64,000 nt of DNA. Origin: Coriolopsis trogii (lineage: Eukaryota > Basidiomycota > Agaricomycetes > Polyporales > Polyporaceae). Of this stretch, positions 11,495 through 22,177 are shown piece after piece; the first letter of the stretch is position 1; the number at the start of each line of letters is the position of its first letter. The notes under the pieces were generated by a model, which saw only the letters and a list, made by a program, of their open reading frames with translations, was not told where the DNA came from and did no database searches. Made by a program: the position numbers and the translations under genes. The stretch lies in contig JAHYIO010000023.1 in the NCBI GenBank assembly GCA_020543525.1, positions 1,054,001-1,118,000 of the forward strand, written 5' to 3'.

Positions 11495-13806
11495 CTACAT
11501 AGAAGCCTTCCCTCTCGGCTCAAACGGCAGCAGCAGCGCAATGAGCCCAGACACGATAAACAGCGCCCCCGAGACATAAATCGGCACAGACGTCGTCAGG
11601 TCCGCATACAGCGCAATGATCGGTGCCTATCCAGCGTTCAGCATCGTGCTTCGTGCTCGGGATGCGCGCACCCAGAGGTCGAGAGACGGGCGAGGCGAGA
11701 CGAGACGCACCATGATGCCAAACACACGGTTCGCAGACGCGACGATCGCGTTCCCCGTCCCGCGGTCCTTGGTCGGGAACAGCTCGGGCGAGACGGCGTA
11801 GAGGACGCCGTACATGACGTTGCTCGTGAACGTGAAGCCCGAGTTCCATCCCAGCAGCGCGTTCGACGAGCGCGACGTCGTGCTCGCGAACAGGAACACG
11901 CCCGTGATAACTACAATGACGGACGCGTAGTCATGCGTCAGTACTCAGTCATGGTCACGTCTCATAGAGAGGGAAGTGGAGGATGTGAGCGGAGGGTACA
12001 TACTGGTCGAGATCGCGAGCGTGCCCTTGCGGCCGATGTAGGGCAGTTCGACCATCCAACCGGCGAGGAGGGCGCCGGGAATGCCGATGACACTCAGGAT
12101 CACTTGCTGTATGTGTAGACGTGTGAGAACGGTCCGTACCCTTGCGGAGCGGTGGAGCGTGCAAGACTCACGTTGCGATAAGTGATGTACAATGAGCCGT
12201 CCCCATAGGTTGCACCTCTCGTGGCAAGGCTAAATCCGGAGTGAGTAAACGCCTTGTACCGCCAGGGAGTTTGTGAGGGACTCACAAGTAAGTCACGAAG
12301 CCGTTGTAGAGGGGGAACGCCAATCCAATGAATGCTAAGCAGGTAGATATGTCAGCGACCTAACGATGGCATCAAAGCTGCAATCGTGTCACTTACCCCA
12401 CAAGACGATGAGCAATGACGTTGAATACGCCAACTTTTTCGTAGCGAACAACGGCCTGACGTGGTCGCCACTGAACATCGACATCTTTCGCACCACCGCC
12501 GCTTTCGCGCTCGTATCCTGGACCACCAACGTCTTCTTCTCTCCATACTTCTCCGCCGCCACGTTCTCGACCTCCGTCAGCATCTCGAGCGTCAGCGTGC
12601 TCTGCTTGCCGTTGTACTTCGCGACGGCGTGCACGACCTGGACTGCCTCCGCGTCCCGGCCACGGCCCATGAGGTACTTGGGCGACTCGTACATGTGGAA
12701 GACGAAGAAGCGGACGACGAAGAGCAACATCATCAGCCCGCCCATAGTGTAGAGGAAGTACCGCCAGCCCTGGTTCGACGACCGCGGGCAGTTGGTTGAG
12801 TCTGGACAGGAGAAGTCGGCAATGAGTGGCCATGCGATCTACCAACGTCCATGGCTGTGAGTATACTCGGACCGGCGGAGCTCAGACGGGACGTACCAAA
12901 CTACCGATGAGTTGGCCGAATGCCCACCAGATGGACAAAACGGTGAGGAGGTATTGATGTGAGGCGGGAATGAACTCTATGTGGTAGCGCAAGTGAGTCT
13001 ATCGCTGTATGCGCGAAACAGGGACAAGGACAGGCGACTTACCGAGGAAGACGGCAGAATCTACAGGCAAGTTCCCTCCCACGCCCACACTCCACACGGC
13101 AGCGAGAGAGCACAGCGCCACGGAGTTTGGGGAGGCACCTGCAGCGATGGCAAAGACACCGGTGATGAACAGAGTGATGTTGAAACACCATCTGTACTCG
13201 ATTGTTATCAGTATACGCATGGCATTATCATTTATGCACAAGATGATCGACGCACTTCCTTCCCCAGACATCCGAAGCCACTCCCCAGAAGGCTGCGCCG
13301 ACTAGGAGGCCAATGTTTTGTGCAAGCTTGAGGAAGGGCCCTTGGAAGCCGAATTCGTTCACGACGGGGTCGAGGATAAGACCGGTCACAATCTACGCGA
13401 GAGTTGTTTGAGTATGTGGGAGCGCGCATACATGTGGACTCACAGGCCACAGATTGTCCCTGACGTCGGGCGATCAGAAGATTCAGAACGTGTCAGACAT
13501 GTGAACAACTTCCAGACTCACGAGAACCACCCAAAGCCAGCGACGACAAACAAAAACCACTGTCGAACGTGTGAGGGTGGAGTGCCATAGCGCGGGATTC
13601 ATACGCACCTGATACTTGCCCATGCCGATTTCCTGGAAAGCGTCGTTCAACAAGCGAGCCTTTGCCTGGTACACGGGGTCGACACCGGAATCTTCCTCGC
13701 CAAAAACATCCTGGGTGTCGACGGGAATAGCCTTTGCCTCGATGTCGGACTGGGTGCCGTGTTTTGACCCTCGAGACTTTTCTCGCGCGAGCTGTGGGGC
13801 GCTCAT
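11495..13806 (-). CDS. MFS transporter, SV2/sugar-transporter-like (copy D, inverted)
   Basis: This is the minus-strand relative of three tandem plus-strand copies at 22178-31894. The start at 13806 gives a cytosolic N-tail ending DPVYQAKARLLNDAFQEIGM, then WFLFVVAGFGWF begins helix 1. Exon 1 is 13806-13609, exon 2 13559-13522 and exon 3 only 16 bases (13459-13444, DNLWP). Later exons carry GNLPVDSAVFLEF, MYESPKYLMGRGRDAEAV after helix 6, a central cytosolic loop, and FPTKDRGTGNAIVASANRVF before the last helices. It ends LLPFEPRGKASM. About 12 transmembrane helices are expected in the plasma membrane. All splice sites look usable. The substrate is unknown; sugars, organic acids or other small molecules are possible. 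It diverges from the GlcNAc-kinase-like gene. Confidence 0.85.
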
Positions 13807-14668
13807 GCTGTTCGCTTGGGCGCGTATGAAGTCGTGACAGCGTCGGAGTGTTTTCTGCAGGATCAACCGACAGTCCGTCCGGGAGGGAGAACGTGGTGGT
13901 CGCTGGTCAGGAGATAGAGCGGTGGGGCCCCGGTCGACGTCTAAGGCGGGGTAGAGTTTCTGATGAGCGGGGCGAGCGTCAGAAGGCAGGACGCATGGTG
14001 GCTCGTACCAAGCTTCGGAGCATCGTTGACAGCGGCAGAGTGAGGATTGCGTGGGCGAGGAGCCTTCTATCGCCATTTTGATGCGCGTAAGTACTGCACC
14101 GAAAGTACTCAGAGTCGCAGATCCAAGAGGTAACTCGACCGACGATTTGTTGATCATCCCATCAAACGATTGAGACCGCTGACGAAAGCAACCCACTAGC
14201 TTCAGAGGGTTGCAGAGAAGACGGCGACCAGGTCGTGTACGGAAGCCGAGTTGATGCACGAGACAGAAGGCGGAAGATAACCCCGGGTAGAAACACAAGT
14301 GCTATTAGACGGAACGGGCGTCTGGAACAGCCGAGAACGAATGGGGCAGGTGCGCGGACCAGGTCGAGAGTGACGCCGTGCGCGTGCAGGTCGCCGCCGT
14401 CGAGAGCGAGCACTACTCCGCCCACGCGCACTCCGTCCACGCGTCCATGTCCTTGGCCATCGCCCCTCACCCAGCGCACTCAACCTCGCCCCAGACCGAG
14501 CCAGCTGCTCCCCCGGACGTCCATGCTGTCCCCAGCACGGTCCATATGGCTCCCTGCTTGTTCATGTGTCCTCCCCGCCCTTGGACTTATCTGATTGACG
14601 TCCCCAGATAAGTAGTGTCTTTACCATCGTTCGCTGTAGTGCTCTCCCGACACCAAACACATCCCGCC
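13807..14668. other. Intergenic, divergent promoter region
   Basis: This stretch separates transporter copy D (minus) from the GlcNAc-kinase-like gene (plus). No gene is recognised. A CGATAG motif (GATA-factor-like) can be read on the minus strand near 14070. Confidence 0.4.
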
Positions 14669-15763
14669 ATGTCCTACTACCTCTGTGTGGACTGCGGCGG
14701 CTCCAAGACCGCCGCCGCCATCGCAGACAAGCAAGGCAACATCGTCGCCCGTGGTACAGGCGGTCCGTCCAACTTCGCCTACCTCGGCCTCCCCAATTTC
14801 ATCCAAGCCGTCACTGCGACCATAAACACCGCACTTGCCTCCCTCCTCCCCAACCACAACCCCGAAACTCCCTTCCTCCCGCCGCCCGCCGATGCGCCCC
14901 TCTTCGCCGCCGCCTGGTTCGGGGTATCAGGCGTCGACAGCGCCGCCGCCATCGCCCGCATCGTTCCCCCACTCACCGACCTCCTCGGGGTAACGCCCAT
15001 CGTCGCGAACGACACCCACCTCCTCGCCTCCCCCCTCGCAATCCACGACGACGTCTCCGCCGCCATCGGCTGCGTCTCCGGCACAGGCGGCATCGTCGTC
15101 AGCTTCAAGCGGCCCCCCGCCGGCGCGGGCCTCGAGGAGCTCGGCCGCGTCGGCGGCTGGGGGTGGATCCTCGGCGACGAAGGGGGAGGGTTCCACGTCG
15201 GGCGCGAGGCCGTCCGTCAGATCCTGTGGGAGGCCGACCGGGCCTCTGTAGTCGCGCCCGAGAAGCGCAACACGGCGAGCACGCTCAAGGACCGCGTCCT
15301 CGCCCATTTCGGCATCGACGACGTTTTTGAGCTCCTCACCGTCGTCCACTGGCCCGATCCTCCACCCCAGCCCGCGCCGGGCACGGGTGAGGACGACGGA
15401 GCGCCGGCGTACACGAAGATCGTGCGCGAGAAGCGGCTCTCGTCCCTCGCCCCGCTCGTGTTCGCCGCCGCGTTCGAGGACAAGGACGCGCTCGGGCTGA
15501 GCGTGCTGCGCGCGACGACGCGCGAGCTCGCGGATCAACTGTGCGTCTTGCTCCGCCCGGAGGAGGAGGGCGAGTACCCGGAGCGGAAGGTCAAGGCGAG
15601 CGAGATCATCCTCTGCTTTGGGGGCAGCTTGGTCGGCGTCGAGGCGTACCGGAACATGATCCTGGACGAGCTCGAGAGGAGGGGGCATCGGATGAGACGG
15701 TGGACGTTTGTGGATGACGCTGCCGGCTCGGGTGCAAAGAGTCTAGCCGCGCAGGCGCAGTGA
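14669..15763 (+). CDS. N-acetylglucosamine kinase-like ATPase (BadF/BadG family)
   Basis: This intronless gene encodes 364 residues. It begins MSYYLCVDCGGSKTAAAIAD, in which DCGGSKT is the first phosphate-binding loop of the actin-like ATPase fold. Further family marks are IVANDTHLL, GCVSGTGGIVVSF and the GWGWILGDEGGGFHVGREAV segment, and near the end ILCFGGSLVG. The expected reaction is ATP-dependent 6-phosphorylation of GlcNAc released from chitin or glycoproteins. I chose the ATG at 14669; an upstream in-frame ATG at 14615 adds a tail unlike the family. Unlike every other intact gene in the window except possibly the Zn-finger gene at 48771, it has no intron. High GC at third positions gives long shadow frames on the other strand. 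Confidence 0.85.
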   Translation: MSYYLCVDCGGSKTAAAIADKQGNIVARGTGGPSNFAYLGLPNFIQAVTATINTALASLLPNHNPETPFLPPPADAPLFAAAWFGVSGVDSAAAIARIVPPLTDLLGVTPIVANDTHLLASPLAIHDDVSAAIGCVSGTGGIVVSFKRPPAGAGLEELGRVGGWGWILGDEGGGFHVGREAVRQILWEADRASVVAPEKRNTASTLKDRVLAHFGIDDVFELLTVVHWPDPPPQPAPGTGEDDGAPAYTKIVREKRLSSLAPLVFAAAFEDKDALGLSVLRATTRELADQLCVLLRPEEEGEYPERKVKASEIILCFGGSLVGVEAYRNMILDELERRGHRMRRWTFVDDAAGSGAKSLAAQAQ

Positions 15764-16160
15764 TGTGCTCAGAGAGGGCAGTGGTTGATACCGCAAAGAG
15801 GGAAGTTTCGGAAGAATTGGGATATTGTGTATGTATTCATACAATATGATCTATCTATGGCGTCTTGTATACTATCCAGCGGTCGTCCTTGCGCGCGCGG
15901 AGTCGCTCCCGTCTTTCGAGCACCTGAGATGGTTAATGCAAGTTTCTCCTTCCCTTCCATTCTAGGTTTGAGGATTGGTACCTACCATGTACGTATATAT
16001 TCATCTGTTCCATTCGATGCCAATGTGTCTGATCGAACTCTCGCAGGGTGACGCTCAGAGAACAGCATACTTGAATACCTTCGGTCGCAAGGAGCTCGGC
16101 ATCGTCTCGCGAGGCCAGAGGACGTCCGCTGCCCTCTTCAGCACGTTGTTCCATACCACC
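15764..16160. other. Intergenic
   Basis: This stretch holds the 3' end of the kinase gene and the P450 promoter. I see no gene or clear regulatory element. Confidence 0.4.
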
Positions 16161-18457
16161 ATGCGCCTGGACGACTTGCTCATACATGCATCCTCATACC
16201 CAATCGTCCCGGTCGTGCTTATCCTCGCGTTAGCGTATCACATCCTCGTCGCGCGCTCTGGTCACCCTCGCGCTCGACCACCACCAGGCCCTCGTCCGCT
16301 CCCGCTGATCGGCAACCTCTTGGACGTCCCGAGAGAGCTCCCCTGGAGAGGGTACAGAGACCTCAGCAGATCCTACGGTGGGTCTTCCAACCGTCACTCA
16401 ACTCGAAGTTTACCTGGTCCTGAATGCCCTCTCTCTCTAGGACCGATCATATCCTTGCAGGTCATGGGCCGCTGTCTCGTTATCCTGCACGACCCGACGC
16501 TCGCGATCGAGCTTCTGGAGAACCGCTCCGCCGTGTACTCGTCCAGGGTCGATTCTGTGCTCGCCAAGCTGTGAGTGCCCACTGTTACAGCCCGCGTATG
16601 CACCTGTGCCCTCATAGTCGTCTCTAACCTCTGATCACCCCCGCACCACACCGATGACCTGCCGCGGTTGGCCACACGCGCAGGACCGGGTGGTCGTTCG
16701 CGTTCGCGTTCATGCCCTACGGCGTGCCGTGGCGCACACACCGCCGCCTCTTCTCGCAGCTCTACCATCCGAGCGCGCTGGGAAAGTACGACGGCGCGCA
16801 GACGCTCGGCGTCCGCGAGCTGCTCGCGCGACTACTGCACAGCAAAGAGCCCGAGCAATTGGCAGGAGACGTCCGCTTGTGAGTGTCTCGAGTATCTGAG
16901 CTCTGCTCCCCCCCCCCCCCCCTTTCGCCTTTTCAGGGCGCCCACCGCTGACCCTTCACCGTTCACGCATTCACGCGTTCACGCCCACAGCGCACTGGGA
17001 TCGATGTTCGTCCGGGCGATGTACGGCCTCGAGGAGCGCGCGGCGATTGAGCGATGTGTGGACGTGTGCGAAGAGGCCGTGGACAGCATCGCGCTCCTCT
17101 CGGGCACGAACATCCTCGAGTTCTTTCCGCTCCTCGCTCGTCTCCCTTCTTTCCTGCCGGGGACGTCGCTCGTGCGCCGCGCGAGGGCGTTCAGGGATGT
17201 CGTGGCCGGGAGCCTGAGGGAGGTGCCGTGGGGGGAGGCGAAGGTGGCGAATGTGAGTGCGGACTCGGGTCTCGCCTGGGAAGCATGTGTGTGTGTGTGT
17301 GTGTGTCTGATTTAGTTTCATTGCACTGTGTAGGAGGCTGGGGTGGGATTGGAGTGCGGGGCGAGCGACTTGATGGAGGACCTCGCCAGCCTTCGGGGGA
17401 GAGACGCGCAGAGCACGGCGGAGCGGGAAGAGACATACAAGAGTGTGCTGGCGACGGCCTATGTAGGTGAGGACTTTGAGGGCCTGCCGTCGTCTGCGGG
17501 GGATTGCAGCTAATCGGACGGGTACACACTGGCAGCCGGGATTGACACAGTCGGTATTCTTTCTCTCCCTAGATGACAGTACGTGTCGCATACTGATACC
17601 TCCGCACCGCAAGATACACGCTGCGCTGTGCGCGTTCTTCGTCGTTATGTCTGCGCACCCCGCTGTGCAAACCAAAGCACGAGCAGAACTGGACGCGGTC
17701 GTAGGCCCAAGCCGCCTACCAAAACTCTCGGACCGGGATACGCTCCCGTACGTGAATGCGATCATGAAGGAGACGCTGCGGTGGCACGTCGCCGCTCCTC
17801 TGGGCGTGCCGCACGTCACGACCGCCGACGATGTGTACAAAGGCTATCGGATCCCCAAGGATGCGATCGTGCTCGTGAACGCTTGGTGAGCTAGAGCAAG
17901 GCGGAACGGGAATCATTATTGCTGGGTATGGACTCATCGGGAGTGTAGGGCCATTTTGCACGACTCGGAGAGGTATCCGTCACCAGAGGAATTCGTGCCA
18001 GAGCGATTCCTCAAGGATCCCAAGAAGGAAGATGTGGATATCATGGATCCCTCAGAGGTTTTATTCGGGTTTGGGCGCCGGTGAGCTCTTCTGGACTCCG
18101 TCGCTCATGCAGTGTTTGTGTGACCTACCTATATATGTTCGACAGGATCTGCCCAGGGAAGTATTTCGCGATTGATACGCTGTTTTTGTTCATCGCCTCT
18201 GTGCTGCACACGATGGTCATCTCAGCGCCGCTCGACGAGAACGGCCAGCCTGTCCCAGTCGTACCGCGCCCGACGAGTGAATTCCTATCGTGAGTGTCTT
18301 GTGTACATGCACAGTCCAGATGACGACGGACTGACTATCCGGAAATTTTGAATCCTACAGGGTTCTGGATGGTTGCCGATGTATCGTCAAGCCTCGCTCT
18401 GCGAGCGCAGAAGCTCTCATACGTAGCATCGATCCCGGTTTCAGTAGAAACTCATAA
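16161..18457 (+). CDS. Cytochrome P450, complete
   Basis: The ten exons are 16161-16377, 16441-16570, 16684-16878, 16991-17252, 17334-17466, 17536-17549, 17614-17885, 17949-18080, 18146-18289 and 18361-18457. They keep frame and give 531 residues. An N-terminal hydrophobic anchor is followed by the hinge RPPPGPRPLPLIGNLL. The helix C region reads WRTHRRLFSQLYHPS. The I-helix has AGIDT in place of the common AGADT. The K-helix ExxR is KETLRW, PERF follows, and the haem loop is FGFGRRICPGKYFA with its ligand Cys. It is probably an ER monooxygenase. Substrate is unknown, and it closely resembles the P450 at 31997. Introns carry a 15-base C run and a (TG)n run. Confidence 0.93.
16908..16922 (+). 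repeat. Poly-C run (15 bases)
   Basis: Fifteen consecutive C lie in an intron of the P450 gene. Confidence 0.9.
17286..17306 (+). repeat. (TG)n microsatellite
   Basis: About ten TG units lie inside a P450 intron, shortly after the splice donor at 17253. Confidence 0.9.
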
Positions 18458-18510
18458 GGATGGATATGCAAAACAGTTATACCAACGGGCGTGCTAATGG
18501 ACCCCACCCA

Positions 18511-19287
18511 TCAGAGGTCCTCCACTGGAGAAACTTGCTTGACCACTCGTGCGGGAGAGCCCATCGCGACCGAAAAGTCCGGGATGTCCTTCGTCACCAC
18601 GCTTCCAGCCCCGATCGTACAACCCTTCCCAATCGTCACGCCGGGCATGATGGAGACGTTCCCGCCGATCCAGCAGTCGTCGCCGATGGTCACGGGCCGG
18701 GCGTACTCGATCCCATCGCGCCGCGACTGCACCTCCGTCTCGTGCGTCGCGCCGAAGATGGACACAGACGGTCCGAACAGCACGCGGTTGCCGATGGTCA
18801 CCATAGCGCAGTCAAGGATCGTCAAGCTGAAAGGAGCGATGGTCAGTAATTACACACGGTAGAGTGCGTAACGCTTGGACTGGGACGTACCCGAAGTTGG
18901 CGTAGAAGTTATCGCCAAGCGAGATGTTGCACCCGTAGTCGATGTTCAGAGGCGGCTCGATGAAGACTCCCGGGCTGACGTGCCCGAAGATACCCTTGAG
19001 GATCTCCTCGCGATCCTTTTGGAGGGTTTCTGGCGTGGCGTCGTCTGGGAAGTGGCTGTTGTATTTGTGCATGAACCTTCGCGCACGGAAGCGGCCATTG
19101 ACCAGCTCCGGCACCTGCGGGTCGTACCTAGAAGGTTGAATGCTCGTATGTACAAGACCAGGGAATCGTCGGGTTGGTGGCCTTACAGCATTCCCGAAAT
19201 CATCTTCTCGTACTGCTCGCACCACGGAGTGTTCGAGAGCCCCTTCGCGAACTCAATGGCCTTTTCGTCCTTCTGCGTGTTGGCCAT
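18511..19287 (-). CDS. Hexapeptide-repeat O-acetyltransferase (maltose/galactoside type)
   Basis: Three exons starting at 19287 and ending at 18511 keep frame and give 217 residues. The N-terminal part reads FAKGLSNTPWCEQYEKMISG, then FRARRFMHKYNSHFP, like the Mac domain of maltose acetyltransferases. The C-terminal left-handed beta-helix shows repeated hexapeptides: YGCNISLGDNFYANFG, VTIGDDCWIGGNVSI, MPGVTIGKGCTIGAGSVVTK. The histidine in FGATHETEV is the likely catalytic base. The enzyme should transfer acetyl from acetyl-CoA to a sugar or small hydroxyl compound in the cytosol, acting as a trimer. It is convergent with the P450 gene (stop codons about 53 bases apart) and divergent from the secreted-protein gene. 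Confidence 0.9.
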
Positions 19288-19942
19288 GGTGTCTAGAAAT
19301 GATCATAAATTATGGGAGACACTGTACTCTTGTTGGCAAGTGGGGATACATAGGTTAATGACCTTGATAAGGCTGACCTCTGAAGCTTTATATCACTCTC
19401 ACAAAGACAATCACCTGTTTGTGTCTACTATCGATATCAAGTTTCAGCTGTAGTAATTGAAGCGCGTGGCGCATCCAACTAAGCAAGGTATCTCTAGCTG
19501 CGGTCTGCCAACGTGCAAGGTTTTGCTGGATGGAATGCAGCTGTCCGAGACGTTGTGGGCAGAAGGAGAGGCAAAATGAGGTTAGATATCAAGCGGAGAT
19601 GAGATGGATATCTATCATGGCGCCGGCGGTCAGCGCAGAGACGAAGCCCGATATGGAGTGCGCGGGGAGAGCGCCAGGCAGTCGTCACCGCACCGCTGCG
19701 GGGAGCTCACCACGACCGCTCCGAGTGGCGATGAGAATCGCTCTCTCGCCTTGCTCTTTGCCTCACCTCTCCCCTTCTGCCCTCCTCCTCCTCTTTGGCC
19801 CTCGTCCTCGTCGACGATCTCGCAGCTCTGTGCACAACGGCGAACGCTGTCTAGAACGACGATACCTCTCGCTGCGGGACGGACCGAGCGGCATCTCTAC
19901 CCGATCAGTACCGTGACCCTCAAGAGTCCCCCCCCTGGCATC
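19288..19942. other. Intergenic, divergent promoter region
   Basis: This stretch is shared between the acetyltransferase and secreted-protein genes. No gene is recognised. Open frames crossing it are GC-rich shadows. Confidence 0.4.
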
Positions 19943-20948
19943 ATGCTCGTCTTCGCAGTCGAGATCCATCCCGCCATAGTTCTAGCCTTATTCTCCTACC
20001 TCCTGGTTGGGACGCAAGTGCTCGCACGGCCTCCCACCTCGTTTGCGTCCGAAGGCCAAGTAGTGCTCGGACACAAGAAGGAATATGAGAATGGAGAGCT
20101 GCCCCCGCTGAAGAACACCGTCGGATGGGTGGACCCCAGATTGAACGGTGGAAGATTTATAGACGTGAGTTCAAGTCCTCGATGGACTTTGTGATAGCAT
20201 ATATCGAGCATCCGCCTGCAGTACACCACCGACAAACTCGGGGAACCTCTGAACATTATCATCTCGTCCGAGTCCGACCCTTTCATCCTCTCTGAGGAAG
20301 GGATGCAGACGTACATCAAGTAAGCTCTTTTGTCCGTCCTTCTGCTTCGGCTTCTCATGTACTCGTACATCCGACAGGTCCATTGGTTTCAACAGAGAGT
20401 GCCTCGGGCTGCACTATGGACAGATCCACGATGCGGACCTTGGAGACGGCCTTGGTCGCAAGCCGGAGCAGTTCCTTGGGCGACAGCACTATTTCCCGAT
20501 TATGGGCACTTGTTGGGAGAGCGTTCGAGGGGGACACCACTTCCGTGCATGGCGCCAGAACGGCACCGATGCCAATAGCGGGGCATGGTTCCTTGGGTAC
20601 GTCTCTTACTACTCAGGTCACATGATATAACTTCTGTGCTGAACTCTCCTCTCTCTTGTAGGGCTTCGGAGGAGATGGACTCTTCGAAGAACCACATGAT
20701 TGTGGACGATGGCTATAACCGCGGGCGGAATTATATCGTCGACCGTGCGACGGAAGGCAGCCACTGGCGGGGTATGTGGTGGAAAGCCGACGTCGAGTGG
20801 CGTGAGGGTCTGCTCGAGCGCGGAAAGCGAGGTCGGTTTGCTCGCTTCACTTCATCGCACTCGTCGGGGCTAACGTGCGCGGTCAGGTGTCAATCACGGC
20901 ATTGAACAGGACGGTCTCGTCGCAATCCTCACCATCTACCGGCTCTGA
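19943..20948 (+). CDS. Secreted protein of a basidiomycete family of unknown function
   Basis: The five exons (19943-20164, 20222-20319, 20378-20596, 20662-20831, 20887-20948) keep frame and give 256 residues. The N terminus has a hydrophobic run (AIVLALFSYLLVG) that fits a signal peptide or anchor, with possible cleavage after VLARP. The body has NGGRFIDYTTDKLGEPLNII, then a Gly-rich, Trp-rich core with GTCWESVRGGHHFRAWRQN and MIVDDGYNRGRNYIV, ending GLVAILTIYRL. I remember this arrangement from many mushroom genomes as an abundant predicted secreted protein with no assigned role. One exported cysteine pair (ECLG and GTCWE) could form a disulphide. No enzyme motif is visible. Confidence 0.72.
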
Positions 20949-22177
20949 ACGCCTCACTTCAACTCGAGTTCCTCGACTACTGACTGCACGCATGCATATA
21001 TCGCACTCATCAGCATCTTCTCTTGTCATCTCTCGATTCTGTATCGGTTTGTATCACTCATGACCACTCAGACGACCGCTCACGTTCTCACTAACGCTTC
21101 CGTCGCATTTATTTATCTCTACTATGTTTCTTGCTTTCGCATGGACTCTGGCTGGATTTAGATCGATGTGGTAGAAGCCTCAATGGGGCTCTGCATGTAT
21201 CTCATCCCATCCCGCAGTGCCTCAGACAAGGGGTTGTATGTGTTGATATCTGTATTTATGTATCTTCGGGGCTCTCGCTTGTAGGTTCTTGGTGTAGTAT
21301 ACGTACATAATGACTATCTTGGTCGACGACTCTTCACCCTCATTGGGGGAACGTTACTCAAGCTCGCTCAGTTGATCAAGTGCGCCCAGAGTACGTCGCG
21401 CTTCAAACATCATATATGGGCATGTAACTAACAAGTACGCTTTGCTGTCTTCAAGGTGTCTTCTCTTCCCAGATACACAGGACAGAGCGACTGCTGCATA
21501 GGAGCGGTTATCGGCACACGTGTGGTGCACGATCAAACTTATGGCCACTTGGTCACTAGGTCGCGCACGTTTCGTCTCAACCACTTCCTGAGAAGTCGTC
21601 TCCCGAGCCAACGTGTCTCGGCAGGGCGTCGCGTGCTGCCCATCTATACTGACAGCGTACAGGGTGTCGGTTCATCCATCACATTCGGCGGAGCAACAAT
21701 GTACATAACCAAGATTACGGGCTTCCCATTTCAGCGCAATGACTCAGTGGAGGCTTCTCTGTGGTCCGGGGGCGATTGGAAAGCCAACGAGCAACGATTG
21801 GGTGAGTGCACTACCTATTCTGCAGGCTCAGATTGCATGAAAGCGTAGGTGGCGTACCAGCTGACAATCTCCCCGTCAGAGGGATTGTGGATTGGATTCC
21901 CTACAAAATCCACCTTCCCGGCTCAGTGCCCTTACTGGACGAGGGCAATGTCGCACAGTGCTCATGTCCCGTTATCGCCATATCTTCATTCCTTCCACTG
22001 TCAGACTACCGCCGCGGGGGTGGAGCGATGCCAGAGTCAGGTGGGAGCGCGCACGGATGAGAAAGGCCAGAGTGGTATCGGCTGCCCTTCGTCGACCTGC
22101 TGGCTACCCTCTGCTCCTTCTCTGATACACAGTCCCTTGCAGTGGCACGAAGGTCCGACGACAACGTTGGAGAGACG
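20949..22177. other. Intergenic, 3' UTR and transporter A promoter
   Basis: The stretch is 1.2 kb without a recognised gene. A plus-strand frame at 21456-21848 has no family resemblance. The right end carries a sequence block shared with the promoters of transporter copies B and C. Confidence 0.4.
21972..22020 (+). promoter_or_regulatory. Conserved upstream block, transporter copy A
   Basis: The block begins TTATCG (CGATAA on the other strand, a GATA-factor-type site) and ends CTACCGCCGCGG, about 160-205 bases upstream of the start. A similar string occurs upstream of copies B and C. Confidence 0.4.

Noticed and set aside
14615..14668. Upstream ATG of the GlcNAc-kinase-like gene
   Set aside because: The extra 18 residues have no counterpart in the family. 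The ATG at 14669 places the phosphate loop at the normal distance from the start.
21456..21848. 130-residue plus-strand open frame before transporter A
   Set aside because: No recognisable domain or supported splice continuation was found.
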